From NCBI GenBank assembly GCA_002104945.1, contig MCFH01000002.1:1393001-1457000 (forward strand): a DNA stretch of 64,000 nt, in the 5' to 3' direction. The stretch comes from Piromyces finnis (Eukaryota; Neocallimastigomycota; Neocallimastigomycetes; Neocallimastigales; Neocallimastigaceae). Below the pieces are notes generated by a model. The model worked only from the letters and a program-made list of their open reading frames with translations, made no database searches and was not told where the DNA came from. Below, piece by piece: positions 27,261-40,778 of the stretch; position 1 is the first letter of the stretch; each line of letters opens with the position of its first letter. The position numbers were made by a program, and so were the translations under genes.

Positions 27261-28083
27261 TATTAAAATAGTCAAACTTGAATAAAAATAACTATCTCAA
27301 AATTTTATTAATTTTTATTTTTCTATATTGAAATATTCACCAAAACTTATATACCCTAGAATTGTGTATAAAAATAATAATAACTATAATAAATAATAAT
27401 AAATATTTTACAAAATATAAAATTTAGTTCATTATACATATATATATATATATACTGCTTTGTCTAAAAACAATATTATTATATGTGTATTATATATATA
27501 CATAAAAGGAAAAAAAATTGTGTATAATAAAAATTTTATATAAAATATAATATTTGTAGTTTTTAATTATTATTTTATTATTTGTATTAAAAACAGTTAT
27601 TTTTTTTCTGAAGATGTGTTGAAGAATATAATACATGTTAATAATACCTTTAACCTATTTAAAATGATTACAATCATATATATTTTTCTTTTTGCTACTT
27701 TATCAGCAGTAATTAATAATGTTAATGATAATATTAAAATATATTTCATATTTTCATTAAAATAAAAGCAATAGTAGTTCAAATTTAAGTTATGATTTAG
27801 TTTTTTACTTTTCTATAAATATTATATTGTAATTTTTTTTTATTGATATCTATATACTAAATAAAAAATTAAGTAAACTACGAGATTTATTATTTTAACA
27901 TTTATTTTTATATAGAAAGTAAATATTTGTAATTATTAACCTTTTTTATATTATATATGCTTATATTTTATTTTACAAACTTTAATAAATTTAACCTTTA
28001 TTACATTTTTATTTAAAATTCAAGCAAAAAATTTTTAAAAGAAATCCCATCTTCTTAACCCTTGAATTTATATTCAAAGTTTA

Positions 28084-28084
28084 A

Positions 28085-28180
<96 letters not shown>

Positions 28181-28184
28181 CATT
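28084..28184 (+). repeat. (ATT)n microsatellite
   Basis: About 33 ATT units in the gene-poor stretch. Confidence 0.92.
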
Positions 28185-31100
28185 ATCAATAATAAATAAT
28201 AATTATTATTATTTACTAGTATTATTTGTTATATGAGTTAATATTATAAAAATTAAATTCTAGTTTATAAAATTAAAAGAAAATTAATAATGGGAAATTG
28301 TAATTATTTAATAATTTAAATCATATATATTCATATGTATTATATATCAGAATAATAATAACAAAAATATATAGTAAATATAATAAGGCTAATAATTCAT
28401 AGAAAATTTTAAATTTATATATTTATCAATTATTCTTTTTTTTTTTTTCATTAGTAATAATTTTTTTAAAGACTCGGATTTTTCATGCCTGATATTATCA
28501 GAGCAATTACACGAAAAAAAAAAAATCATGATACAAAAATTTAACCGTTTGATTTCTGTATTTAACATAAAATTTCCCTAATTTCTATTTTTTTTCTTTT
28601 TTTTTGAAATTTAAAAAAAAAATATAATACTCTTATTTATTTTATCTAGTAAAAAAATTACATATTCTATAATATTAATGCTAATACTCATGTTAATAAT
28701 GATACTAATAATACTAATAATAATAATACTAATAATAATACTAATAATAGCAACAATAATACTATGATAATAAATATTAATAATGTTTATAACAGAGAAA
28801 TAAATAGAAAAAAAAAAAATTAAAAATCATAGGGAAAATATACAGAAAAGAAATTTAAGTTTTATATTAATTTAGCCAATTTTTATATTTCGAGGTTAAT
28901 TTTTTTCTGCATGGTTACTTAGTGATTAATATCCCTTTTTTTTATTGACATGGCTATTTTAGGAAAGATGGTAAACATCTTTAATTCTTAAACCAAACTT
29001 TTAATTTATAATAAAATTAATATATATTGCTATATAAATTAATATAATTTGATACATGTTACTATATATAGAAAAGAAAAAATAAAAAGATTTAAAAGTA
29101 TGAAGTATTAATTTTTTAAAAAAAAAATCAACTAATATAATCTTGTTGGTAAAGTATATTGTTATTATCATATAAAAATTAAAAATAGTGGAGTATAAAT
29201 AAAAAATAATTATTAAATTAAATTTATATAATAATAAATTAAGATGTTTTATCTTTATATTATTTAATTTATGCGGCCTTTTTTAATTTTGTAAAATTAT
29301 ATTAATTTTTAATATTTATTATCAATATAATAAGAGTAATTGATTAAGTATGTAATGTAATATATAATATTTTAATAGATTTATAAGTGAATTAATTTTT
29401 CGGAATATTAGAATAGTAATTATAATTATAGTTTATTGTGGGTTTTAAAATTAATTTTTATAAACTTTATTTTTTAACTATAATATAGTTAAAACATTAT
29501 TATTCCTTGTTTAGGAATAAATAAATGAAACATAATTTTATTAAAAAAATTTTTTTTTGTAGCTACTTAGTCCCAATAATAAAATGAGATTGATGAATTT
29601 TTATTTATTATCTATATTATATAATAACCAATAAAAGATTAAAAAATTTAAATAAACAAAACTATTTTATTTAAAATAATAAATAGTATTAAAAGTTATA
29701 AATTTAAAAAATATATTTTTTTTACCAGCTATATCATTCTTATAAATTCTCTTTTTAAATAATAATATAGTGAAAGGTAGTAAATATTCATCTAATTCAA
29801 ATTAATATACCATTAATAAAATATAAAGAATGATCTCTAAAATAAAGCCAAGCTATAATATAAATATTTTTTATGTTATTAAAAGATATGTTGTTTCACA
29901 TTCTCATATAAAAATTAATTTATTTTTATAATAACTAAGATAAATAAAAATAAAATAAAAAAAAAAAAAAAAACTAATATATAGATAAATAAAAGCACAA
30001 TTCCGAATATTAAAAATAAAGTTATTAAAAATTTAAAGTAAAACAATGACAACGTCCAAAAATAGAATCTTTATTTTTATTTAAATTTAACAAGAAATTA
30101 ACATTTTATTAATATTTTCCTTTTAAAGATTGTGTATAATAAATCTTTTATTCAGTAAAATTATTTTATTGTATATAATGAAGTATGTTTAGTCATATTT
30201 GTAATATACAAATCATTTATATTAAAAAGAAAAAAGAATATTTCAAAAAAATCCTTTTACTTTAAAATTATAGTTTAATATAATAATGTTAAGCATATCA
30301 ACTACTTTTTTTTATTATTATATTGAAAATATTTTGAAAATATTTAAATTTATTTATTTTATATATATATTTCTATTAATACAATTTTTATATAATAAGA
30401 TATTACATTTTTTTAACATGATTGAGTGATTTAATCCATTTTTTATTAATTGTATGATTGTATCAAAAATTCTATTGGATATTAAATTTAAACTTTATTG
30501 TAATGTAAATGTTTGTTGACCAATTTGTTTTATAAATTAAATACATTTTTTTTCCAAAAAAATATAAAAGGTAAAACAGAAGATTACATAATAATATATA
30601 ATTATTAATATTAAATTAAAGTTGTGGTTATTTTTTTTTTTTTAAAAAAAAATACATCAAAATAATAGGTATAAATTTTATTAAAATATTTTATTTGAAA
30701 CATATTTACTCTAATTTTTAAGACTTTTTTTATTTCTTTTTAATCAATATAAACTAATATTTATACATATTATAATGTAAATATATATAGACAAATAAAT
30801 ATAATTAAAATATTTTAATTAATACATTCATAAAAAAAAAAAGGTTTTTTTTAATAACATTTCAATTTGATAACTATATCTAAACTCTGTTACATTTTGA
30901 AATTTACCTTATTAACAAACTCTAACATAAAACAAATCTAAAGAATCTTATTAAATATCTAAAAATTGGAATAATATAAAGATTAAAAAAATCATTTATA
31001 TTTTGTATCAAAATTATTAATTTTTATAATTCATACCATAAAAGCTAAATTGTTAAGAAAATTTGAAGTTTTTTTTTTGTGATAGGTCAAATCCACTTTA

Positions 31101-32179
31101 TTTTTAAATTTTTAAATTATATGGTCGATCCTATCTAAAAGAATAATAAAATAAAAGATATATTTTTTTAGCTATTTCAATTATTTCAATTTTAAAACAA
31201 TAGTATTAAAAAAAAAAAAAAAGTTTTTTTATATAACTTTAAAATATATATATATTATTACATTATATATTTTATAAACAAAATAAATCATAATTTTTTT
31301 ACTATTAAATTATTTGATATATATTTCTTTTTTATTGTTATTAGTATTATTTTCTTTTATTTTCTTATATATTAAATATTTCTTTTTATTTCTTCTTCTT
31401 TTTCAAAAAAGTTTATATCTAACCATACTATATATTATTATTATTCAATTATTGAATCTAACTAGAAACATAAAAAATCTGATATAAATATTTATTATCC
31501 TAATAATATAATAATTTTAAAACAATTAACAATAGCATTAAGTTTTTATTATTTCTAGTATTTTCTTAAAAATACTTTTATAATATTGTAAATATATTAC
31601 AAATTATATTAATAATATATTAATCATTGTATTTATAAAATAGGAATATTGATTTTTATTATTATTTGTTTAGAGTATAATACTATTATTATTAATATTA
31701 CTTATATTATTGTAATAATATTATTATATATTCACTCCAAATTGATTTTTCATCTTTATTGAATGTTAATTTTAAAAATAAAATATATTTATTATATTTA
31801 AATTTTTAAAACTATTTATTATAAAAGTTTAATATTTAAAATAATAAAAAGATGATTAACTATTTCTCTTAAAAGTTTGTTTTAGTAATGAAACAATAGG
31901 ACAAAAAATATATAAATTAAAATTTTATTAATTTATTACAATGATCACAATTTTAAATTTTCAATGTAAACCTTATTAAATATTAAACTATTCTTTTGAT
32001 AGTTTATATCAAAGAAAACAGAGAATATTAAATTTAATGATCAAATGCTTTTCCATATTAATTTTTTCTTTTATTCATAATAAAAAAATTACATTGTTCA
32101 ATAATTACTCTCTATAAAGTTTTCTATATTATGTATAACACGACTACTGTTATTGTTTCATTTTCATTATTATCACTTT

Positions 32180-32272
32180 TTATTATTTATTATTTATTAT
32201 TTATTATTTATTATTTATTATTTATTATTTATTATTTATTATTTATTATTTATTATTTATTATTTATTATTA
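32180..32272 (+). repeat. heptanucleotide (ATTATTT)n array
   Basis: About thirteen copies of a 7-base unit ATTATTT in near-perfect register, ending in TTAGTATTTAG. The plus-strand Leu/Ile/Tyr open frame across it is a by-product of the repeat. Confidence 0.85.
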
Positions 32273-35200
32273 GTATTTAGTATTTTTATTATTTATTATT
32301 TATTATTATTTATTAGTAAATTTTTTCAATTTAAATTCTATTTAGGAGATTTTTTTTTTAATTTCCATAAAATCGAATATACTATTAATTAAATTAGTTT
32401 TATTATCCATGGAATTTTCCATTATTCCAATTTCATAATTCTATTATAATTATTATTGAATGAATTTTTCAGAGGTTAAAGCTTTTATAAATTTGAAATA
32501 AATATTAATAAAAACAAAAGTAATTTCTTTTTTAGAATAAAATATAAAAGAAATTAATATTGTCATACTGATAGAAATAAGTTTCATTTAATAAAATGAA
32601 CATAAATTTAGTAATAATAAAGGTAGCTATAAAAATACAATATGTATTTTAAAAAGTGTATTAATTAATTAATGCATGTTGTTATATATAATTTAAAAAT
32701 AGTACAACTAATTTAGTAATTTAGTATTGAAGAAAGACATCTTGAAGTAAAAAGTAAAAAATACAATTCATTTATAAATATGCTTATTATAATAATTGTT
32801 CAATATTTGGAATAAAGAAAATATATACTTTAATAATAATAATTTATTATATTAGTAATTTATTCTTTTAATTAAAATAAAATTATTGTCTTTCACCTAA
32901 AAAAATAAAATAAATATAACAAAGTGGTAATGATATTGTAATAAAAAAAGGTGTATATACTTATTTATTATTAAGCTTATTATTTTATTATGACAAAGTA
33001 CATTTTTTTTGAAAAATTAATAAAAAAATTATTAATATTTTTTCAAATATGAAAAATATAAAGGATTAGATTATAATAATTTTATTTCATATTATACTCC
33101 GATATTTTTTATAAAAATATATATATATAATTATATTCATAATATATGCAAAATATATAGAATAATAAATTTTTCAGGGTATAGGTTTGAAAATGAATTA
33201 AAAAAAAATAGGAATATAAATTATTAAAAAAAAAGGCCTAATTATATTTTTATGGCATTACAATGTTGCATAATTAATATTTATTTCCATTTTTCCATAA
33301 TAAATATATAAAAATAAAGTTTTAAGGATCGTATATATATAAAAGACATTAATATTCATACATTATTAGAGAATTTAGTATTTTTTAAAATATAATAATC
33401 CTATCCTATAATTGTATTATTAATATTCTAAAATTTTACCTTTCCTTTACTATAATATTAAGTATCCATAGCTACGTTTAATGTTATATTTTATTAAATA
33501 GAATATTACTTACTATATATTATTTATGTTTTTAATCTAATATTTATTACATTTTATTACATACTCGATAATAACTATAATAATTATTTTTAAATTATAT
33601 AGAGCTTTGGTTAGAAATTATTTCGAAAAAAATTTTTTTTAAATGGTCGAAAGTGTTAAATTAAAAACTGATATAAAACATCATTCATATTTCTCTTACA
33701 CAAACATCATTAGTATATTAAATATCACATTTTTTATACATAAAATAACAAAGTCTTAATGGTTTTTTCATTTTTTACTATTTTTCTCTTAATGGTTAAA
33801 CTCTGTTAAACTCTCCTTTTTTTTTTTCATAAATATTTTTATAGGAAAATTTAAACAATTTAATGAAAATTTATTCCATAAATTTGATATATATTATATT
33901 ATATATTAGAATTGTATTTAATTCTATTGATTATCCCTGTGTGATGAATATTATGATATAAGCTTTTTATTTATATTAAGTACTTAAATTAAAAATAATA
34001 TAATAATTTAATATAATTTGTGTAATGGTAAGTACCACAAATCTATATAGTCATTTGTATTAATTGTTTGGTGTAATACAAATTAAAGTATAATTTAATA
34101 ATTTAATAGACATGAAACGTTAATTACAACAATATATTATTTTGGAGAGCTTTATTATTATATAAAAATTATATAATTACTAATATATATAATAAATAAT
34201 ACATTACTATTATAGTATATAAAAATAAAAGTTTATATTATAATATATTTCAAAGATATAGTTATAATTAATTCTTTTTTTAATGTTAAATTTACATTAG
34301 ACTAATTTTTAAATTATTCATTTTAAATAATTAAGAAATATGAAGAAACTTCAATAAATATTAAAACAAAAGCATTACATCAATTACTTTACATCTTTCA
34401 TATTTAGCATTAATGCTAGAATCCTTTTTAACTTTAAGTCATTTGTTTTCCTATCTTTATAAAATTTACACTTGATACCATAAATATTAATAAACTACTA
34501 ATTATTTTTAAAAAAATAAAATATTTATTATAATGCTATTTTAAAGTGATTATTATGACTATTAATTAAATTTTTGTTTTAAATTATGACATAACTTTAA
34601 TTTATTAATATTGGATTTAACATTTACAAAGCCTTTGAGATGTATATATATATTTTTTAAATTCTATATCAAGTAATTGTATGAGCATATTTAATCTAAA
34701 ACAGTAAAAAAAAACTTTATTATTATTGTTTTTGATAAAGTAATACTATATACAATATTCTCATTTTAAACCTTTCTATAGTTATTATAGTGGGTAATGT
34801 TTTATAATTGTTTTATTTTATTTGTTTTTATTTTAATAGGGATTATATGAGGTGAATTTTTACTAAATTTTCATATTATTTACTATAGAAATTTCGGTTT
34901 TATAATTAAAACTATTTTTTATATTTATAAAATTTTTAAACTTTAATTTATGATAAAACTTTTTATGAGAATATTTAAAACCTATATATTAGTATAATAT
35001 ATTAATATTATTATTTAAAAAAGGTTTCATTGTGACAGGAATAAGCTTTAATTTTTTTATTTTTATCCGTTTTATTGAATTATCATATATATATATTTTA
35101 TATTTTTATATATGTAATAATGTATGAAACATATATAAAGTATTAGGTTAAGTATACAATTTAAAACATATTTTTATCATAATTAATTTTTATTAAATAA

Positions 35201-38200
35201 ATTATAATTAATAAAATTAATTAAATATAAAATTAAAGTTTCTTAAATATTAAAGATATGCAAAATGAAAATTAAAATCATTATTTAATAAAGTTAATTT
35301 AATAATTTTTTAATTTGAATTAATTTTTAATATATTATACCTATAATAGAGTGTTGAATTTTTGATTAGTAGGTGTTGTAACCGTTTATATGATCAACTT
35401 TGATTTACTATCCAAAAATAAATATTAAAATGAAATTAAAAATAAATATATGATTTTTTAGACCAAAAACATAAAAAAAAATTTTTTTTCAAAAATATTT
35501 CTTATTATTAATGATATAGTATAAAAAATAGCTTAGGAAAAATAAAATAAAATAAATATACCAGGTTATAATGTAATAATAGTAAGAAATGGTCAATAAC
35601 TAATTAAAAATTTATAGTATTAATTTTCAACATTTAACATTATATTAAAAATTGAAATATTTTTTTTATGATATATATTATCATTTTTTAAATTTAAGTA
35701 ATAGATGATATTTATTTTATATAATACTTTCTATTATTATATTTATTTACAATATTAATAGACGAATTATTTAAAATTTTATTTAGATATATTACTAATA
35801 GTATCAAACAAAAAAGTAGACCATTTTAGAAATTACAGAAATGAATGAATTTAATGTTGAAAAAGAATAATATTAATATTTATTAATATTTTCCTTTAGA
35901 AAAAAAAGGATGTAATTAATTAATTATAATTACAGAAATAAACCGTTTGAAAAGAAAGAATAATGTTAATAATTAATAAAAAGAAAGGCTGTTAATTATA
36001 ATTATATATTGAATTATGACTTCCGGAAAATGAAATACTTAATAAAAAGTATATGTCATATATAATAAAATTTAGTTTTAATTATTGGTTATATTTTCTA
36101 CTCTAAAGAGAGTGGTACAAGTATAATATTCCTAAAAATTTAACAAAGTAAATCTACTCCTGGTATTTAAAGAAATTTAATTTGATGTCGGGGATTTAAA
36201 TCATAATACCATACGGATGAAAAAAAAGAAATAAAATTTTACTGCACTTTATTAATTATTATAATTCTTTTTATTTTTCACTAGTTTTTTAATTATTATT
36301 AAAAAACTAATAATATTTCTCATAATTATTAAATTATGAAAATATTTTTATAGTGATAATCACTTATTTTAATTAAATAATAAATTATTAGCCGTTTTTT
36401 TTTTAAAGTTATGACTGCAATTTAAATTTCATTTTTAAGTAAAAGTGATACTTTCTTTAAATAAATAAAAAAAAAACAATTAATAACTAAAGCACAATTT
36501 TTTTTATTACTTTGTTTTTTTGTTTCATATTTGTAATAAGCAGTTTCATAGTTAATTTACTTTATTTTTTTATAAAAATTGAATTTGTGTCATTTAAAAA
36601 AAATGATTTTTTTAAAAATTATGTTGAAATATTTTTCAAATAAATATAATATATTATAGTCAATAATAAATATATTAACAATTTATTACTAATTATAGTT
36701 AATATTATTTTACATTAAATATGATATAAAGTTTAATTAATGATTTATAATAAAATAAGTTTGAAATACAAAATTTAATTTATTTATAATTTTAATATGT
36801 TTTAAGTAACTATAAATTATATAATAAAAGAACGAATGAAATTAAAAATATATTAATAATCACAATATTAAACTTTTTAAAATAATTAATATATGTTTTT
36901 AACATAGTCTTATATTTCGGAGATAATAAAAAATATTATTTTGTTATTATCAAAAATAAAGCAATTTATTATTATTATTATTATTACTAGCTCATAAGAT
37001 TTTCTATTAATTAATCACAATACTATGTTATTCATTTTTTAGTTAATAACACATATACTCTATTTTAAATACAATAAATTGATATTTTTTTTGTATTGAA
37101 ATATGTATTGTTAATGTTTATACAATGTAATTATTCTTTTTTTTTTTTTTTATTATTATATTAATAATATGTAACTTATTTTTTTGCAGTATAGCTATAT
37201 AATCTATTAATATATAATTTTAAAAGTACCATTTCTTATAATTACTATTAAATATATTAGTTTAGTAAATTAATATTATATGGTTATTTTATGAGAGAAA
37301 TATTTAATATATAATATAATAATAATTAAATATATATGTTTTAAGTTTTCCAATATATTTATTAGTATTAACCAATTCAAAAAATATTAAAAAATTAATT
37401 TCATTTTAACCTAGCCAATGATACTTCTTCTCCTATCCATTTTTGTGTAATATATGAATAATATTAGCATACATTCATATATAAATTAATATAAATAATA
37501 TATATAATAAAATTGAAAAAAGAGATACATATATATAATATTCAATAAACTTGTGATTAATATATAATATTTATATTCTATTAATTTAAAAGAAATAAAA
37601 AAGGTTGGTGAACTCTTTTTCTAATATATGTATATTAATTTTAATTAAATAATATAATATTATAATGATATAATTGATATTTTATTAATTATTAAAATTA
37701 GTATTAATATATTAGGCTTTTTTAATAAAATAGTTTTATATTAGAATATATTAAAATAAATAGTAAAATATATTGATCCCAATATACATATGATATATTT
37801 AATCATATATTTTTATGTTACATAAGTAAACACATTATATTTTATACTATTTTTAAAAAATTATTTAAAGGACAAAAATTTCTCTTTTAATTTAAAATTC
37901 AATAAAAATTGTATTAACAAACAATTAAAAATAACATATTTTAAAAAAAATTTAAAAAAAAAAATGTTTTAAAAATTTATAATTTTCTTTATAAAAAATT
38001 GAAAGTTTTATTGAATAAAACAATTAAAAATGTTTTAAAAAATGCTTAACAAAATTTTCGTTAATAGAAAATAGTTTTAAAATAATTCGATATTATATAA
38101 AATGTTTTCTAATATTTATTAAAAAATAATATATTGTATATATTATTTAAATTTTTATTTAAATACTTTTTTTAACGAACTCAAAATTATGAGTATAAAT

Positions 38201-38222
38201 AATAAATAAAAATTAATATTCT

Positions 38223-38340
38223 TGATAGATTTCGCTTCGGCATCTTAAAAATATAATGTTTTTACGAATTTTCTAAATGAAAAGGATAGTGGGTGACCGA
38301 CACTGAGGTACTGCGTATCTTCGTGCAGAATATCTACGGA
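38223..38340 (+). ncRNA. candidate structured RNA element, copy A
   Basis: A GC-richer island in an A/T desert. It begins TTGATAGATTTCGCTTCGGC and ends TGCAGAATATCTACGG. The 5' TAGAT (38226-38230) can pair with 3' ATCTA (38332-38336). An internal hairpin pairs GAGGTAC (38305-38311) with GTATCTT (38315-38321). AGTG and CACT flank a GGTGACCGA core. Related copies lie at 38517, 38693 and 39280. The strand is a guess from the shared folding. Confidence 0.55.
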
Positions 38341-38394
38341 ATATAAATATCGCAAGACATCATAACAAATAAGAAATAAATTGTATGATATAAT

Positions 38395-38488
38395 TCTTCT
38401 CGGAAATGCTTCTAATAATGCAAGTCATTTATTTTGAAACATCTGATACCAAAGGAAACTAGCTTTTCAATAAAAAGAATATCTACTA
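38395..38488 (+). repeat. degenerate copy E of the structured element
   Basis: Weakly similar to copy C: CTCGGAAATGCTTCTAATAATGC matches TTTCGGCAATATTTCTAATATGC, and CAAAGGAAAC and ATATCTAC are kept. The GACCGAC core is lost. Confidence 0.35.
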
Positions 38489-38516
38489 TTTATTAAATTC
38501 AAAAATATAGTAAATT

Positions 38517-38669
38517 TGATGAATTTCGTTTCGGCATCTTAAAAATATAATGTTTTTACGAATTTTCTAAAAAAGAAATTTATTTTGAAAATAAAATTCC
38601 AAATTGAAAAGGATAGTGGGTGACCGACACTGAAGTACTGTGTACTCCCGTGCAGAATATTTGCAATTT
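38517..38669 (+). ncRNA. candidate structured RNA element, copy B
   Basis: Shares the TTCGTTTCGGCATCTTAAAA start, the GGATAGTGGGTGACCGACAC core and a GTGCAGAATATTTGC end with copy A. Its closing stem is TGAAT (38520-38524) with ATTTG (38659-38663), so a G-C pair has become A-T. Its hairpin is AGTAC/GTACT (38634-38638, 38642-38646). It carries an extra A/T hairpin of about 35 bases in the middle that copy A lacks. Confidence 0.55.
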
Positions 38670-38692
38670 ACTATTAAACTGAAAATTAAATT

Positions 38693-38800
38693 TGATGGAT
38701 TTCGTTTCGGCAATATTTCTAATATGCTAGTTCATGTATGGAAAAAATGACCGACGCCAGAGGAAACAGGTATTTCCTTCGCGCAGATTATCTACGATTT
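38693..38800 (+). ncRNA. candidate structured RNA element, copy C
   Basis: A more diverged copy that keeps GATTTCGTTTCGGCA, TGACCGACGCC and TTCGCGCAGATTATCTACG. The closing stem is TGGAT/ATCTA (38696-38700, 38790-38794). The hairpin is AGGAAA/TTTCCT (38761-38766, 38773-38778), where sequence has changed but pairing is kept. Confidence 0.5.
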
Positions 38801-39279
38801 AATTTTTAGACTATTAATGCAAAACGAATTTAAATTAATGAATTTTAAAAATTGTATATGCAAGCTCATATATGAAAATTAAGAATAAAAAAGAAGTTAG
38901 CTGGCTCTACTTCTTGAAAATTCTATAATTATTTATTTATTACATAATTACGTTTAGAAAAATTCAATAAGACAATAAAGTGCTTTAGACATTTTAATTG
39001 TATAGTTTTAGAATTTTTTTATTTTCATCATACAGTATAAGTCATTAGAGTTTATTTTCATATATTTATTTTTTGATAAAATATTATAATTAAAAATCAA
39101 ACATAAATTATTTATTTTTTGATAAAATAACAAGCAAAAAATGATATCCCGAAGAAAACCAAACCAAAAATCACTAAAAATCATCTCATAACATAATTAT
39201 TTTTTTTCCTTGTAAATCAAGAAAAAAAGAGTTTGCTTTTCTTTTTGACAAAGAAATTATTAAAATTAACAAGAAATTA

Positions 39280-39424
39280 TTGATAGTTTACGCTTCGGCA
39301 TTTTAAAAACGTAATGTTTTTACGAATTTTCTTTAAATCTAATTTTGAAAATAAAATTTAAAGAAAAGGATAGTGAGTGACCGACGCTGAGGTACAGGTG
39401 CCTTCGCGCAGTAATCTACGTAAT
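39280..39424 (+). ncRNA. candidate structured RNA element, copy D
   Basis: Keeps TTACGCTTCGGCA, GTTTTTACGAATTTTCT, GGATAGTGAGTGACCGACGCT and TTCGCGCAGTAATCTACG. AGTG now faces CGCT in place of CACT, still pairable through T-G. The hairpin GAGGTAC/GTGCCTT (39389-39395, 39398-39404) keeps pairing with changed bases. About 600 bp separate it from copy C. Confidence 0.55.
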
Positions 39425-40570
39425 TTATAATGTCATTTATATCAGCTTAAATAGCTAAAAAGTATAAATATAAATACAAATGTAAAAAAAAAAAAAAAAG
39501 GTTGTTGTTTTTTTATGCTAAAAAAAAATAACAAATTATAATATATATAATAAATAAAAAATAAAATTTGTATTATATCTTTAGATAAAAAAAAAAAAAA
39601 AAGCAAGTGTAAAATTTTTGTATATTTAAATTTTTTTATTTTATTTAAAGATGAATAGAGTGTTTATGAAATTAAATGAGAATTGATTAATGTTGATAGT
39701 CTATTAGTTTATTTTCCAAAAAGAAGTCTTTTAAATTTTTGGAGAATAAAATTAAATGCTCTTTATTTTTATTCTTGAAGTAATAAAAAGTATGAAAAAA
39801 TAATTGCCAATTTTTAAAAACTATTCTAATTGAAGTAAAAATTATATACTAAAAATTATAAAATTAAGCATATCATGATAAATTATTAATGCCTAATAAT
39901 AATATTTTACATCATTGTTACAATTGTTAGTAATACTAATAATAATCAATAAACTTATGTTTGACTATTCACTTCATCAATAATAATTTAATAATAGTAA
40001 TAATAAAAAAAAAAAACTCATAGTAAATTTAAGAGACAAGAAGTAACAATAAATAAAATTTTACATTATTTATTAGAACATTTTGTATTAGGCATTTTTA
40101 TTATTTTTATTGACAGTAGTAACATTTAATAAATAGTTCTTTTATTAATTAAAAGGATAAAAAATTAATAATAATGCTACATAAATATTTAGTTTTTGTT
40201 AATCCCAAGAAAAAAACATATTTACTTACAGAATAAAATGTTTGTAATCTTTTAATAATAATATTTTTTTTTTTATTAGAATTATAAATTAAATTTTAAA
40301 GAGGAATATTTGGACTGGACAATTGAAATGTTTAATGTTTAATAATAATATCATTAAAATTTGGAAATAACCATTATTTATAAAAAACAGAAAATAAAAA
40401 GGAAGTTTTATCATTTTTTACTACTTTGATCATTTTTGAACTTTTATATTGAAATTAATATTAATAATATTATTGCTTGAATATAAAAATAATTTTTAAA
40501 CTTTCAATATATCTAAAGTCAAAATCAAAAAACACCTTAATATAATATATTTAAAATTAAATTCTACCAC
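39425..40570. other. intergenic, no gene seen
   Basis: A/T-rich spacer between the structured elements and the left arm of the large inverted repeat. No gene or repeat beyond homopolymer runs. Confidence 0.6.
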
Positions 40571-40713
40571 AATATATAGTATAAAAAAAAATATCAAAAC
40601 GAAAAAATATATATTATATTAAATACAATGTATAATATAATTATTATTTAATTTCTTTTATTTCTGTGTATTTTAATAATTATATTTAATTATTTATTGA
40701 TATATATTAATAT

Positions 40714-40747
<34 letters not shown>

Positions 40748-40778
40748 CTATTATCTTATTATTAAAATAATTAAATTT

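Larger units (their letters stand above)
27261..38222. other. 11-kb gene-poor stretch
   Basis: No coding frame of useful length and composition is present on either strand. The DNA is nearly pure A/T with two notable simple repeats (28084-28184 and 32180-32272). Short less AT-rich spots (around 28470-28520 and 36180-36220) have no recognisable identity. It may be centromere-like, a retrotransposon graveyard or plain spacer. Confidence 0.6.

Noticed and set aside
27597-27782. 61-residue minus-strand frame
   Set aside because: Short, A/T-composition driven, no splice partners or recognisable motif.
32153-32392. 79-residue plus-strand frame
   Set aside because: Mostly heptamer repeat translated to Leu/Ile/Tyr; no supporting structure.
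38223-38340. U6 snRNA, because of GCTTCGGCA near the start
   Set aside because: The ACAGAGA and AGC catalytic blocks and the terminal stem of U6 are absent.
38395-38488. Hammerhead ribozyme (CTGAT and GAAAC seen)
   Set aside because: The core CTGATGA is not complete, the spacing is wrong, and the better-preserved copies lack both motifs.
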